Shown: one piece after another, positions 7,212-14,175 of the stretch | Numbering within the stretch: the first letter of the stretch is position 1 | Layout of the letters: every line of letters begins with the position of its first letter | DNA from: CADCTB01 sp035494015 | Lineage (GTDB): Bacteria; Actinomycetota; Acidimicrobiia; Acidimicrobiales; AC-14 | Assembly: GCA_035494015.1 (NCBI GenBank) | Contig: DATJHJ010000173.1 | Span: 1-27,223, forward strand | Length of the DNA stretch: 27,223 nt | Direction of reading: 5' to 3' | Made by a program: the position numbers and the translations under genes | The notes under the pieces: model-generated | Told to the model about the DNA's origin: nothing | Database searches by the model: none | What the model saw: the letters and a program-made list of their open reading frames with translations, nothing else

Positions 7212-7697
7212 GTGACCCTGGAGCCGCGGTACCTGGAGCTCTCGCCGGAGCGGCTGGACGAGGTGGTCGCCACCATGCGGGCCATGACCGAGGCCCATGA
7301 GGGGTGGATCAACTTCGAGCCGTCGATCCACGTGGAGGACGTGCCATCCGAAACGGGCTTCTTCTCCTTCCTCTCCGGGCGGGGACCGGCCGTGCCCTTG
7401 GGCACCTGGACCCCGCCGTCGGCGCCCCGGCGAGGCCGCGGCGAGCCGGCCATGGTCGGCCTCCAGCACGGCGCGGGGTCGAAGGCGAAGGCCCGGCTGG
7501 CCGAGGTGGGCCGTCCCGTTCCCGAGGGATGGGTGGTCACCCAGGATTACGCCAAGAAGGGGCTGGTGGTCGCCGTACCGCCGACGGAGGAGCCGGCGGA
7601 CGTGGTCCGCTGGTTGCTCGACGCCGCCGCCGCCCTGTCGGCGATCCCGCTCACCGGCTGGCGGGCGGCGGTCTACGGCACCGGCAGCGTCCCGTAG
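7212..7697 (+). CDS. Unknown soluble protein (161 residues)
   Basis: I do not recognise a named family. The protein is acidic at the N terminus (LELSPERLDEVVATMRAM), then carries a segment with FFSFLSGRGPAVPLGTW and a C-terminal alpha/beta stretch (GWVVTQDYAKKGLVVAVP, then VVRWLLDAAAALSAIPL). No signal peptide, membrane helix or metal-binding cluster is visible. The GTG start is supported by the TAGCGT hexamer 7 nt upstream and by the absence of a better start. Its TAG stop forms the first three bases of the kinase gene's -10 hexamer. Confidence 0.75.
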   Translation: MTLEPRYLELSPERLDEVVATMRAMTEAHEGWINFEPSIHVEDVPSETGFFSFLSGRGPAVPLGTWTPPSAPRRGRGEPAMVGLQHGAGSKAKARLAEVGRPVPEGWVVTQDYAKKGLVVAVPPTEEPADVVRWLLDAAAALSAIPLTGWRAAVYGTGSVP

Positions 7698-7700
7698 GCT
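7695..7700 (+). promoter_or_regulatory. -10 hexamer TAGGCT of the PASTA kinase, overlapping the upstream stop codon
   Basis: TAG (7695-7697) is the stop codon of the preceding gene and also the start of TAGGCT. Six nt separate the hexamer from the GTG at 7707, and there is no Shine-Dalgarno. Confidence 0.5.
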
Positions 7701-7706
7701 GCGACC

Positions 7707-9185
7707 GTGGCTGAGCGGGTTCTGGGGAGTCGTTACCGCGTCATCCGGCACCTGGCCAGGGGCGGCATGGCCGAGGTCTACGTCGCCGAGGACGAGCTGC
7801 TCAGCCGGACGGTGGCGGTCAAGGTGCTGTTCCCCGAGCTGGCCCAGGACGAGCAGTTCGTCGAGCGGTTCCGCCGGGAGGCACGCGCCGCGGCCAGCCT
7901 CAACCACCACAACATCGTCTCGGTGTACGACTTCGGCGAGGACGAGGACTCGTGGTTCATCGTCATGGAGTACGTCAAGGGGCCGACGCTGCGTGACATC
8001 ATCCGCAGCGAGGGAGCGATCGAGCCGGGCCGGGCGGCCGGGATCGCCGCCGAGGTGGCCGCCGCCCTGGCCGTCGCCCACGCCCAGGGGATCGTGCACC
8101 GGGACGTCAAGCCGGCGAACGTCCTGCTGGCCGACCCCGAGGGCACCGTCAAGGTCACGGACTTCGGGATCGCCCGGGCGGCCAACGCCCGCCAGAACCT
8201 CACCATGCCCGGGACGGTGCTGGGCACGGCGACGTACCTGTCGCCCGAGCAGGCCCAGGGCGGCGAGGTGGACCGCCGGACCGACATCTACTCGCTCGGG
8301 CTGGTCCTCTACGAGATGCTGGTCGGCAAGCCGCCCTTCACCGGCGACACCCCGGTGGCCGTCGCCTACCAGGCGGTTCGGGAGATCCCGCCGCCGCCGT
8401 CGACCCACAACCCCAGGGTGCCGGCTGCCCTCGACGCCATCGTCATGCGGGCCATCGCCAAGGATCCGGCGGGGCGGTACCCGTCCGCCACCGAGATGCG
8501 CTCGGCCCTGCTCTCGGCCGATCGGGCGGTGCGCGACCCCGAAGCGACGGTGGCCATCGCCCCGCCCCCAGCCCCGGAGAAGACCGCCGTCGTCGCCCCG
8601 TCGACCTCGGTGCTCCCGCCGGTGACGGAGGTGGAGCCGCCGACCGACCCGCCGGCGCGGCGGCCGGCGGCGGCTGCTGCCGCGGTGCCCGACTCGGTCT
8701 ACCGCCGGCGCCGGGCCGCGGTCCTCGGCGGGCTGGCCCTGCTGGCCGCCCTGATCGTCGTGGCCATCGTCGCCCTGAGCGGCGGGAGCAAGACCAAGGT
8801 TCCCGTTCCGGACGTCACCGGAAGGCCGGTGTCGGAAGCGCAGGCCACCATCGACGGGGCGGGCCTGAAGAGCTCCGTGACCGAGGAGGACCGCGCCGGT
8901 GCGGCCGGCACCGTCGTGGCCCAGGACCCGCCGCCGCAGAAGTTGGTCAACAAGGGATCGAAGGTCAAGCTGGTCGTCCCCCGGGGATCGACGTCCACCA
9001 CCTCGCAGCCCGCGCCGACGGCGCCCCCCGCGACCACGGCCACGACCCGGGCGACCACGACCACCGGGGCCCCGACGACGACCACGCAGGCGCCGACGAC
9101 CACGGCGCCCCCCACCACCGTCGCCCCCCCGACCTCCTCGATCGTCGTCCCGACAACCGTGGTGGTGAGCACGACCGTCCCCTGA
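7707..9185 (+). CDS. Transmembrane Ser/Thr protein kinase with one PASTA domain (PknB-like)
   Basis: A Hanks-type kinase of 492 residues. The cytoplasmic kinase domain (about 10-275) has the glycine loop RGGMAEVYVA, ATP-binding Lys39 (VAVKV), HRDVKPAN with catalytic Asp133, DFG with Asp152, GTATYLSPEQ (activation-loop end) and TDIYSLG. A Pro/Ala-rich linker leads to a membrane helix at about 338-358. Outside is a single PASTA domain (about 365-430; PVPDVTGRPVSEAQATIDGA), a fold that binds peptidoglycan fragments in PknB relatives. The last 60 residues are a Thr/Pro mucin-like tail. PknB-type kinases usually carry several PASTA repeats and sit beside cell-division genes; neither applies here, so the target pathway is unknown. 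The GTG start fits the family N terminus and the -10 hexamer. Confidence 0.93.
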   Translation: MAERVLGSRYRVIRHLARGGMAEVYVAEDELLSRTVAVKVLFPELAQDEQFVERFRREARAAASLNHHNIVSVYDFGEDEDSWFIVMEYVKGPTLRDIIRSEGAIEPGRAAGIAAEVAAALAVAHAQGIVHRDVKPANVLLADPEGTVKVTDFGIARAANARQNLTMPGTVLGTATYLSPEQAQGGEVDRRTDIYSLGLVLYEMLVGKPPFTGDTPVAVAYQAVREIPPPPSTHNPRVPAALDAIVMRAIAKDPAGRYPSATEMRSALLSADRAVRDPEATVAIAPPPAPEKTAVVAPSTSVLPPVTEVEPPTDPPARRPAAAAAAVPDSVYRRRRAAVLGGLALLAALIVVAIVALSGGSKTKVPVPDVTGRPVSEAQATIDGAGLKSSVTEEDRAGAAGTVVAQDPPPQKLVNKGSKVKLVVPRGSTSTTSQPAPTAPPATTATTRATTTTGAPTTTTQAPTTTAPPTTVAPPTSSIVVPTTVVVSTTVP

Positions 9186-9253
9186 GCCTGGTTGGCGCCA
9201 GCGCGGCCCCGGGTAGGAACCGGACCGTACGCACCCACGATCAGGAGGAGCCC

Positions 9254-9457
9254 ATGTCGGAGACCCAGCACGACCTCACCCCCGAAGAGCTCGACGCCGA
9301 GTCGGTCGAGGAGCTCCCGGACCGCGAGGCCATGTCGCTCATCAACGCCAACATCGCCGCTCCGATCAATGCCGCCGTCGCCCTGAACGTGGCCAGCGAC
9401 GGGTCGATCGCCTACGCCAACGCCGAGCAGACCGGCAGCATCACCCAGTCGACCTGA
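9254..9457 (+). CDS. 67-residue peptide with LPDREAMSLI motif, unknown function
   Basis: The acidic N-terminal half (LTPEELDAESVEELPDREAM) looks like a helical leader. The C-terminal half is rich in Asn, Ala, Ser and Gln (NANIAAPINAAVALN, then AYANAEQTGSITQS) and has no charged residues after the Glu of that stretch. There is no signal peptide and no Cys. A strong Shine-Dalgarno (AGGAGGAG, just upstream of the ATG) suggests high translation, in contrast to the leaderless genes around it. Peptides with an LPxRE-type motif followed by an Asn/Ala/Gln-rich tail seem familiar from actinobacteria, but I know of no established function. A precursor peptide or a self-assembling structural peptide are guesses. 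A shared hairpin terminator follows. Confidence 0.75.
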   Translation: MSETQHDLTPEELDAESVEELPDREAMSLINANIAAPINAAVALNVASDGSIAYANAEQTGSITQST

Positions 9458-9462
9458 GCGGG

Positions 9463-9490
9463 GGCCGGGCGGCGTCAGGGCCGCCCGGCC
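9463..9490. terminator. Bidirectional hairpin between converging genes
   Basis: GGCCGGGCGGC (9463-9473) and GCCGCCCGGCC (9480-9490) form a perfect 11-bp stem with a 6-nt loop. It lies just after the 67-residue peptide gene and covers the last codons of the response regulator on the other strand, so it can serve both. Confidence 0.6.
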
Positions 9491-10116
9491 TCGCCGGCCA
9501 GGCCGTGCCGCTCGGCCCACAGGGCGGCCTGCGTCCGGTCGCTGACCCCGATGCGCTGGAAGACGTTCGTGAGGTGGGCCTTGACCGTCTTTTCGCTGAT
9601 GCCGAGGCGCCGGGCGATCTGCTTGTTGGCCAGTCCGTTGCCCACCAACCCCAGCACCTCGCGCTCGCGCCCGGTGAGCTCCGGCTCTTGGCGGGCGGCG
9701 ACCCGGGAGCGGAGCAGGGCCGCGGCCACCTTCGGGTCCAGCGGCGACTCGCCCCGGGCCACGGCCCGGACCGCGTCCAGCAGCTCGGCGGGCTCGGCGT
9801 CTTTGAGCATGTAGCCGACGGCCCCGGCGTCGAGGGCCTCCAGGATCCCGTCCTGGTCGGTGAACGAGGTCAGGATCAGGACGCGGGCGTCCGGGTCGGC
9901 GGCCAGGATGCGCCGGGTCGCCTGGCAGCCGTCCATCACCGGCATGGACAGGTCCATGAGCACCACGTCGGGCTTCTCGGAGGTGGCGACGGCGACCGCC
10001 TCCGCCCCGTCGGCCGCGGCCCCGACCACGTGGATGCCCTCGCCGGCCGCCAGGAGCTGCACCAGCCCGTCGCGCACCACCGGATGGTCGTCGACGACCA
10101 GGACCCGCACCGTCAC
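9475..10116 (-). CDS. NarL/LuxR-family response regulator
   Basis: The DNA-binding partner of the sensor kinase encoded just upstream. The 213-residue product has a receiver domain at about 3-120 with the acidic pair Asp9-Asp10, phospho-acceptor Asp55 (VVLMDLSMPVMDG), Thr83 and Lys105. A LuxR-type helix-turn-helix lies at about 148-206 (LTGREREVLGLVGNGLANKQ, then ISEKTVKAHLTNVF). All receiver residues needed for phosphorylation are present. The GTG start overlaps the kinase stop in GTGA (10113-10116), indicating translational coupling. The target genes are unknown. The divergent gene at 11537 is one candidate, by position only. Confidence 0.93.
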   Translation of the reverse strand: MTVRVLVVDDHPVVRDGLVQLLAAGEGIHVVGAAADGAEAVAVATSEKPDVVLMDLSMPVMDGCQATRRILAADPDARVLILTSFTDQDGILEALDAGAVGYMLKDAEPAELLDAVRAVARGESPLDPKVAAALLRSRVAARQEPELTGREREVLGLVGNGLANKQIARRLGISEKTVKAHLTNVFQRIGVSDRTQAALWAERHGLAGEAGRP

Positions 10117-11429
10117 GCCGGCACCTCGAGGCGGATGAGGGTGCCGTGGCCGGGGGTCGAGTCCACGTCCAGGCGGCCGCCGGCGTCCTCGGCCAGCGCG
10201 CCCAGCAGCGACAGGCCGACGTGGCCCTCGCCGCTGGCCTGCTCCCGTCGAGTGGGCGAAAACCCTTCGCCGTCGTCCTCGACCTCCAAGCGCACCCGGT
10301 GGGGTCCTGACCCGCGGACCCGGAGTCGCAGGGCGGAGGGATGGGCGTGGGCGGTGGCGTTGCGCACCGCCTCCTGGGCCGCCCGGAACACCAGGGTCTC
10401 GACTGCGGGGTCGAGTCGCAGGCCGGGCTCGACGTCGACCCTCGCGTCGATGCCACGAGCCGCGGCCGCCGAGGCCAGGTCGGCCAAGGCCGCGGCCAGG
10501 CCCTCCTGGTGGAGGCGGGGCGGGGCCAGGTTGACCAGCAGGGTGCGCAACTCCTTGACCCAGGTGCGCAGGTCGACCCCGGTCTGGGCCACGGTGGCGG
10601 CCAGGTCGTGCTCGCCGGCACTCCGCGCTCGCTCCGCGGCGACGGTCAGCGTGTACGACGAGCCCACGAGGCCCTGGACCACCCCGTCGTGGAGGTCGGC
10701 GGCGATGCGCCGCCGCTCGGTCTCCGACGCCTCGGCCGCCTGCCGGGCCAGGCGCTGGCGCTGGCGCTGGCCCTCCTCCAGCCGGGCGGCCATGCGCCAG
10801 GCCAGCGGGATCTGGATGATGTAGAGCAGGACCAGCCCGCCGATCAGGGCCGGGGCCAGCGAAAACGTGAGGCTGCGGGCCAGCGAGTCCACCTGGTCGT
10901 AGGGCAGGTAGGTCTCGAACAGGACGGCATGGCCCCCGGGGGCGTCGAGTCGCCGGTAGACCTCGAGCAGCTTGCCCCACGGCCGCTCGAAGCGGTTCTC
11001 GGCCTTGGTCAGGTCGCTCACCTCGGCGTCGGTCCCGCCCACCTCGAGGATCTTCAGCTCGTCGTCGCCCAGGGTGTAGGTGGCGCCGATCAGCCGGGGC
11101 TCGTCGGAATAGAGGATCCGGCCCTCCGGCGACCACACCTTGACCCGGGCGATCCGGTCGCCCAGGACACGGGCTCGGATCACCTCGTCCAGCCGGCTGA
11201 CGGCGGCCGGGTCGCCGGTGAGGAGCCCGGGTTCCAGGGCAGGCTCGACCACCGCTTCGCCGTCCACCTCGCTCAGGTTCTTCGACTCCCGCACCGCCTC
11301 GCCGCGGGCGGTGCGGACAGCCAGGAAGGCGGCCGCCAGGGAGACCAGCACCACGACGACCAGCCCCGCGGCCATGAAGGCGACGACGGCCCGCACCACT
11401 TCCGACGACCCTCGCGGGGAACGGCTCAC
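10113..11429 (-). CDS. Membrane sensor histidine kinase, HisKA_3 (NarX/LiaS/DegS type)
   Basis: The 438-residue sensor has two membrane helices (about 10-37 and 187-213) flanking an extracytoplasmic region of about 150 residues that resembles single-cache or PAS-like sensors (VKVWSPEGRILYSDEPRLIG). A short coiled region leads to the dimerisation and phosphotransfer motif ETERRRIAADLHDGVVQ with His247. The ATPase domain has the N-box AVRNATAHAHP, the G1 box DDGEGF and the G2 box GHVGLSLLGALAEDAGG. The ligand is unknown. The GTG at 11429 is preferred because the hydrophobic helix follows directly and a TAGACA-like hexamer lies 7 nt upstream. An upstream ATG at 11537 in the same frame would overlap the divergent gene. 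Confidence 0.92.
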   Translation of the reverse strand: MSRSPRGSSEVVRAVVAFMAAGLVVVVLVSLAAAFLAVRTARGEAVRESKNLSEVDGEAVVEPALEPGLLTGDPAAVSRLDEVIRARVLGDRIARVKVWSPEGRILYSDEPRLIGATYTLGDDELKILEVGGTDAEVSDLTKAENRFERPWGKLLEVYRRLDAPGGHAVLFETYLPYDQVDSLARSLTFSLAPALIGGLVLLYIIQIPLAWRMAARLEEGQRQRQRLARQAAEASETERRRIAADLHDGVVQGLVGSSYTLTVAAERARSAGEHDLAATVAQTGVDLRTWVKELRTLLVNLAPPRLHQEGLAAALADLASAAAARGIDARVDVEPGLRLDPAVETLVFRAAQEAVRNATAHAHPSALRLRVRGSGPHRVRLEVEDDGEGFSPTRREQASGEGHVGLSLLGALAEDAGGRLDVDSTPGHGTLIRLEVPA

Positions 11430-11519
11430 GGCGGCATGTCTACCTACGCGACGAGGACGCCGCTGGACGACCTCGACCACACCTCGCGCGCGCTCCCCCA
11501 GGCCGAAGGCGAGTACGGC

Positions 11520-11525
11520 TAGCCT
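11520..11525 (+). promoter_or_regulatory. -10 hexamer TAGCCT of the Thr/Pro-rich protein gene
   Basis: TAGCCT ends 11 nt before the ATG at 11537, leaving room for a leader of only a few nt and no Shine-Dalgarno. Confidence 0.4.
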
Positions 11526-11536
11526 TTGGTCGGTCA

Positions 11537-12130
11537 ATGGGGAGAAACGCCGCTTTCGGCCGTCCCGGCGCCAGTAACCGTCTCCGGGGCTGGTGGTCCA
11601 CCGCGAGCCACGACGTGCGGGCCAACACCGTGCTCGGCGTGATCGTCGCCGTGGTCGTCGCCGGGCTGCTGTTCGCGGCCGTGACCCGGAGCCCGTCCAA
11701 GCCGGCCACCGGGCTCGCCGCCCTGGCCCAGCTCGGCTCCATCCCGACCAGCCTTTTCGTGCCGACCACCTCGACCCCGCCGACGAGCGTCGCCCAACCG
11801 ACGTCCACGTCGTCGCCGGTGGCGGCCGTCCCGACGACGCCCCTCACGACAACCACGACCGCCCCCGCCCGGTCGACGGGGACCCCGGCGGCCACCACGA
11901 CCTCGGTCGCCCCGGCGACCCCCACCACCAGGGCCAACCCTGACGTCATCTTCAGCGACCCGCCTCCGGTGACCCCGACCTCGCAGCTCACGTCCCCGAG
12001 CTCCACCGCGCCACCGCCGGCCTCCACCACACCCACCACCGCGGTCCGCCCGGCCACGACCACGACCACGGCGGCGGGGGCACTCCAACCCCTGCCCATC
12101 GACCTCCCGCTCCTGTCCACCCCGAGCTAG
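11537..12130 (+). CDS. Membrane-anchored Thr/Pro-rich (mucin-like) surface protein
   Basis: The 197-residue product has a short basic cytoplasmic N terminus and one membrane helix at about 31-50 (VLGVIVAVVVAGLLFAAV). The remaining ~145 residues are a low-complexity stretch dominated by Thr, Pro, Ala and Ser, probably extended and outside the cell. No folded domain or sorting signal is seen. Such Thr/Pro segments in actinobacterial surface proteins are often O-mannosylated, which is plausible here but not shown. The same composition forms the tail of the kinase at 7707. It is divergent from the two-component operon across a gap of 107 nt. Confidence 0.7.
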   Translation: MGRNAAFGRPGASNRLRGWWSTASHDVRANTVLGVIVAVVVAGLLFAAVTRSPSKPATGLAALAQLGSIPTSLFVPTTSTPPTSVAQPTSTSSPVAAVPTTPLTTTTTAPARSTGTPAATTTSVAPATPTTRANPDVIFSDPPPVTPTSQLTSPSSTAPPPASTTPTTAVRPATTTTTAAGALQPLPIDLPLLSTPS

Positions 12131-12140
12131 GGGCGGCGGC

Positions 12141-12614
12141 TCAGCGCCGTGCCGGCTGCGCCCGCTCCGAGCTGTCGACGACTGCGTTCAGTGAATCGGC
12201 CAGGCCGCGCAGGTCCTGGCTCCGCAGCTGGGAGATGAAGTGGCGGCGGACCCCGTCGACGTGGGTCGGGGCCGCCGCCTCCAGCCGGGCCCGGCCAGCT
12301 GCGGTGAGCACGGCCAGCACCCCCCGGCGGTCGGTCGGGCAGCTTCTGCGCACGACCAGCCCGCTCTCGACCAGCCGATCCAACCGGCGGGTCAGGCCGC
12401 TCCGGGAGACCAGGGTCTGGGCCGCCAGCTCGGTCATCCGCAGCTCACCCGTCGGCTCGGCCGAGAGGTGGACGAGGATCTCGTAGTCGGCCAGCGAGAT
12501 CCCGAAGCCGTCGAGCTCGGCGTCCAGCCGCTCCATCAGGCGGGTGCTGGCCCGCAGGAAGGCCTGCCAAGCCTCCATCTCGGTCTCGTTCAACCATTCC
12601 GGCGCCGTTGTCAT
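12141..12614 (-). CDS. MarR-family transcriptional regulator
   Basis: The 157-residue winged-helix dimer-type repressor shows the MarR pattern: an N-terminal helix (ETEMEAWQAFLRASTRLMER), LADYEILVHLSAEPTGELRM, the recognition region LVSRSGLTRRLDRLVESGLV, the wing RSCPTDRRGVLAVLTAAGRA, and a C-terminal dimerisation helix. The ATG at 12614 follows GGGGGTGG and is chosen over the upstream in-frame starts, which would run into the promoter. It is divergent from the SDR gene (79-bp gap), a common arrangement for a MarR protein controlling its neighbour. The effector is unknown. Confidence 0.92.
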   Translation of the reverse strand: MTTAPEWLNETEMEAWQAFLRASTRLMERLDAELDGFGISLADYEILVHLSAEPTGELRMTELAAQTLVSRSGLTRRLDRLVESGLVVRRSCPTDRRGVLAVLTAAGRARLEAAAPTHVDGVRRHFISQLRSQDLRGLADSLNAVVDSSERAQPARR

Positions 12615-12626
12615 GACCACCCCCAA

Positions 12627-12654
12627 ACGGTAACTCCTCCCCGGCGCTACCCAA
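12627..12654 (-). promoter_or_regulatory. Promoter of the MarR gene
   Basis: On the minus strand TTGGGT (12654-12649) is followed after 16 nt by TACCGT (12632-12627). The transcript would carry a short leader with the GGGGGTGG Shine-Dalgarno before the ATG at 12614. Confidence 0.45.
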
Positions 12655-12681
12655 CCGCGTTTGTGGGCGCGGCCGCTCGGG

Positions 12682-12687
12682 TAGCCG
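12682..12687 (+). promoter_or_regulatory. -10-like hexamer TAGCCG of the SDR gene, leaderless-type
   Basis: TAGCCG ends 6 nt before the GTG at 12694. The sixth base departs from T, so it is weaker than the others. Confidence 0.35.
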
Positions 12688-12693
12688 TGCGGG

Positions 12694-13386
12694 GTGACCG
12701 GCATCGAGGTGGGGACCGTCCTGGTGAGCGGCGCGGCCTCGGGTCTGGGCGCCGCGGTCGCCCGGGCGGTCACCGAGGCGGGCGGGACCGCGCTCGGGCT
12801 CGATCGGGTCGCCCCCGACGCCGAGATCGATCACGAGGTCGTCGACCTGGTCGACGGCCGGGCCGCCGAGGCCGCCGTCGCCCGCCTCCTGGACAGGCAT
12901 CCCGATCTGAAGGGCGTGGTGACGGCGGCGGGGACCGATGCCTGCGGGCGGCTGGAGGACGTTGCCGTCGAGGACTGGGAGCGGGTGCTCAAGGTGAACC
13001 TGTTGGGCACGGCCGCCGTCGTGCGAGCGGCGTTGCCCGCCCTGGTCGCCAATGGGGGGCGGGTGGTCACCGTCGCCTCCACCCTCGGCCTGCGGGCCCT
13101 GAGCGACGCCACCGCCTACTGCGCCAGCAAGTTCGGGGTGGTGGGGTTCACCCGGGCCCTGGCCGCCGAGACCGCAGGCCGGGTGGGCGTGACCCTGCTC
13201 GTCCCCGGCGGCATGCAGACCGCCTTCTTCGACAGTCGCGAGGACAAGTACAAGCCCCCGCCTGACGCCAAGCTGAACCGGCCCGAGGATGTGGCCGCCG
13301 CCGTCGTGTTCGCCCTCCGCCAGCCCCCGGGCTGCGAGGTGCGAGAGCTCGTCGTGGCCCCCTCGTTGGAAAGCTCATGGCCATGA
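12694..13386 (+). CDS. Short-chain dehydrogenase/reductase (SDR)
   Basis: A 230-residue classical-type SDR oxidoreductase. The Rossmann cofactor loop is SGAASGLG (about 12-19). The catalytic residues are Ser129 (VASTLG), Tyr142 and Lys146 (YCASK). Asp37 in GLDRV, at the end of the second strand, favours NAD(H). LVPGGMQTAFF follows in the usual PG-motif position. The substrate cannot be predicted. The GTG start lies 6 nt after a TAGCCG hexamer and begins directly at the first strand. Divergent from the MarR gene. Confidence 0.92.
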   Translation: MTGIEVGTVLVSGAASGLGAAVARAVTEAGGTALGLDRVAPDAEIDHEVVDLVDGRAAEAAVARLLDRHPDLKGVVTAAGTDACGRLEDVAVEDWERVLKVNLLGTAAVVRAALPALVANGGRVVTVASTLGLRALSDATAYCASKFGVVGFTRALAAETAGRVGVTLLVPGGMQTAFFDSREDKYKPPPDAKLNRPEDVAAAVVFALRQPPGCEVRELVVAPSLESSWP

Positions 13387-13439
13387 CACGCTGAGCCTTC
13401 TGGGGAGCAAAGATGGTGCACCCAACCGAGGGAGCAGAC

Positions 13440-13766
13440 ATGTCGAACCACGAGAGCGCTTGGGAGCCGCACGAGCACGACGCGGTCGTGCACGGCCACG
13501 GGCACCACCACGTCACCCACAACTTCCGGGAGATGACGGGCGGCTTCGAGCACCTGAGCTCGTTCCACGAGCACGAGCACGACCACGCGGCGATCAGCCA
13601 CAGCCACCACCCGCACGAGGATTTCGACTCCGAGCACGCGGGCGAGGCCCACGTGCACGATCACGCCGCGCCCGTCAGGGACAACGGCCAGGCCCAACCT
13701 GCGGCCAAGGCGAAGAAGGCGCCGGCCAAGAAGGCGGCCAAGGCGCCGACCGCAGCAGACAGCTGA
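13440..13766 (+). CDS. His-rich small protein with Lys/Ala tail
   Basis: This 108-residue protein has about 90 residues extremely rich in His, Glu and Asp (HGHGHHHVTHNF, HEHEHDHAAISHSHHPH, GEAHVHDHAAP) and ends in a Lys/Ala/Pro segment (AKAKKAPAKKAAKAP) like histone H1-type tails. The His clusters could bind Zn, Ni, Co or Cu; the tail could bind nucleic acid. Proteins of this appearance seem to recur in actinobacteria, but I know of no assigned function. It has neither a signal peptide nor membrane helices. The ATG at 13440 has a good Shine-Dalgarno (GAGGGAG), unlike the in-frame ATG at 13413. Confidence 0.8.
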   Translation: MSNHESAWEPHEHDAVVHGHGHHHVTHNFREMTGGFEHLSSFHEHEHDHAAISHSHHPHEDFDSEHAGEAHVHDHAAPVRDNGQAQPAAKAKKAPAKKAAKAPTAADS

Positions 13767-13810
13767 TCCGGGGCGCCGGCCCCCGCCGCGCCCCGACGTC
13801 GGTCGTCGTC

Positions 13811-14140
13811 GTGGCCGCCGCGTTCGTCGTCCTCGCCGCCTGCTCGTCGGGCGACGCCGTCCCTCCGCCGCGACCGGCTCCGCCCGGCAGCAGCACGACG
13901 GTCGCCGACGTGACGGTGCGGGGGGTGGTGGCCACGGTGTCCGCCAGCGCCCGCGTGGTGGCGCTGGCCCCCGTGGTCGACGGCGTCGCCAACCTGGCCC
14001 TCACGATCGACGCGGAGATCGTCCGGCCCGATGGCGTCCGGGTGGCGGTCGGCGACATCGCCCCGGGCGCACGAGTGGAGGCCACCGGGCAGCGGAGCAC
14101 GCCGGGCACGCTCCTCACCCGCCGGCTGGTCGTGCTCTGA
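13811..14140 (+). CDS. Small lipoprotein with DUF5666-like domain; start uncertain
   Basis: The frame encodes a hydrophobic stretch, a lipobox LAAC followed by SSGD, a Pro-rich linker, and an ~80-residue beta domain (VRGVVATVSASARVV, then AVGDIAPGARVEATGQ) that resembles DUF5666, an OB-like fold found in exported proteins. The GTG at 13811 leaves only 10 residues before the lipobox Cys and no basic n-region. A CTG at 13763, overlapping the stop of the His-rich gene as CTGA, would restore a normal signal peptide with an RRAP segment and would imply coupling. No ATG, GTG or TTG is available between. The lipoprotein call is firmer than the start. Confidence 0.6.
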   Translation: MAAAFVVLAACSSGDAVPPPRPAPPGSSTTVADVTVRGVVATVSASARVVALAPVVDGVANLALTIDAEIVRPDGVRVAVGDIAPGARVEATGQRSTPGTLLTRRLVVL

Positions 14141-14160
14141 GCTAGGCGCCGGTCACCGCC

Positions 14161-14166
14161 TACCCT
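14161..14166 (+). promoter_or_regulatory. -10 hexamer TACCCT of the ABC exporter, leaderless-type
   Basis: TACCCT ends 9 nt before the ATG at 14176 with no Shine-Dalgarno between. Confidence 0.5.
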
Positions 14167-14175
14167 CGTGCCCGC

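Noticed and set aside
9001..9170. ACC/ACG-rich stretch in the kinase gene as a DNA tandem repeat
   Set aside because: The period is irregular and is explained by Thr/Pro-rich coding sequence, not a repeat array. The same applies to 11760-12080.
11430..11537. Upstream ATG (11537) for the sensor kinase, adding 36 residues
   Set aside because: The extension overlaps the divergent gene's start codon and promoter and has Arg-rich filler composition, whereas the GTG at 11429 starts directly before the first membrane helix.
12624..12663. CAAACG ... CGTTTG inverted repeat in the MarR-SDR gap as a MarR operator
   Set aside because: The arms are only 6 bp and about 28 bp apart, unlike the compact palindromes bound by MarR dimers.
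13450..13670. CAC-rich stretch as a CRISPR or direct-repeat array
   Set aside because: No constant repeat length or spacers; it is the codons of a His-rich protein.
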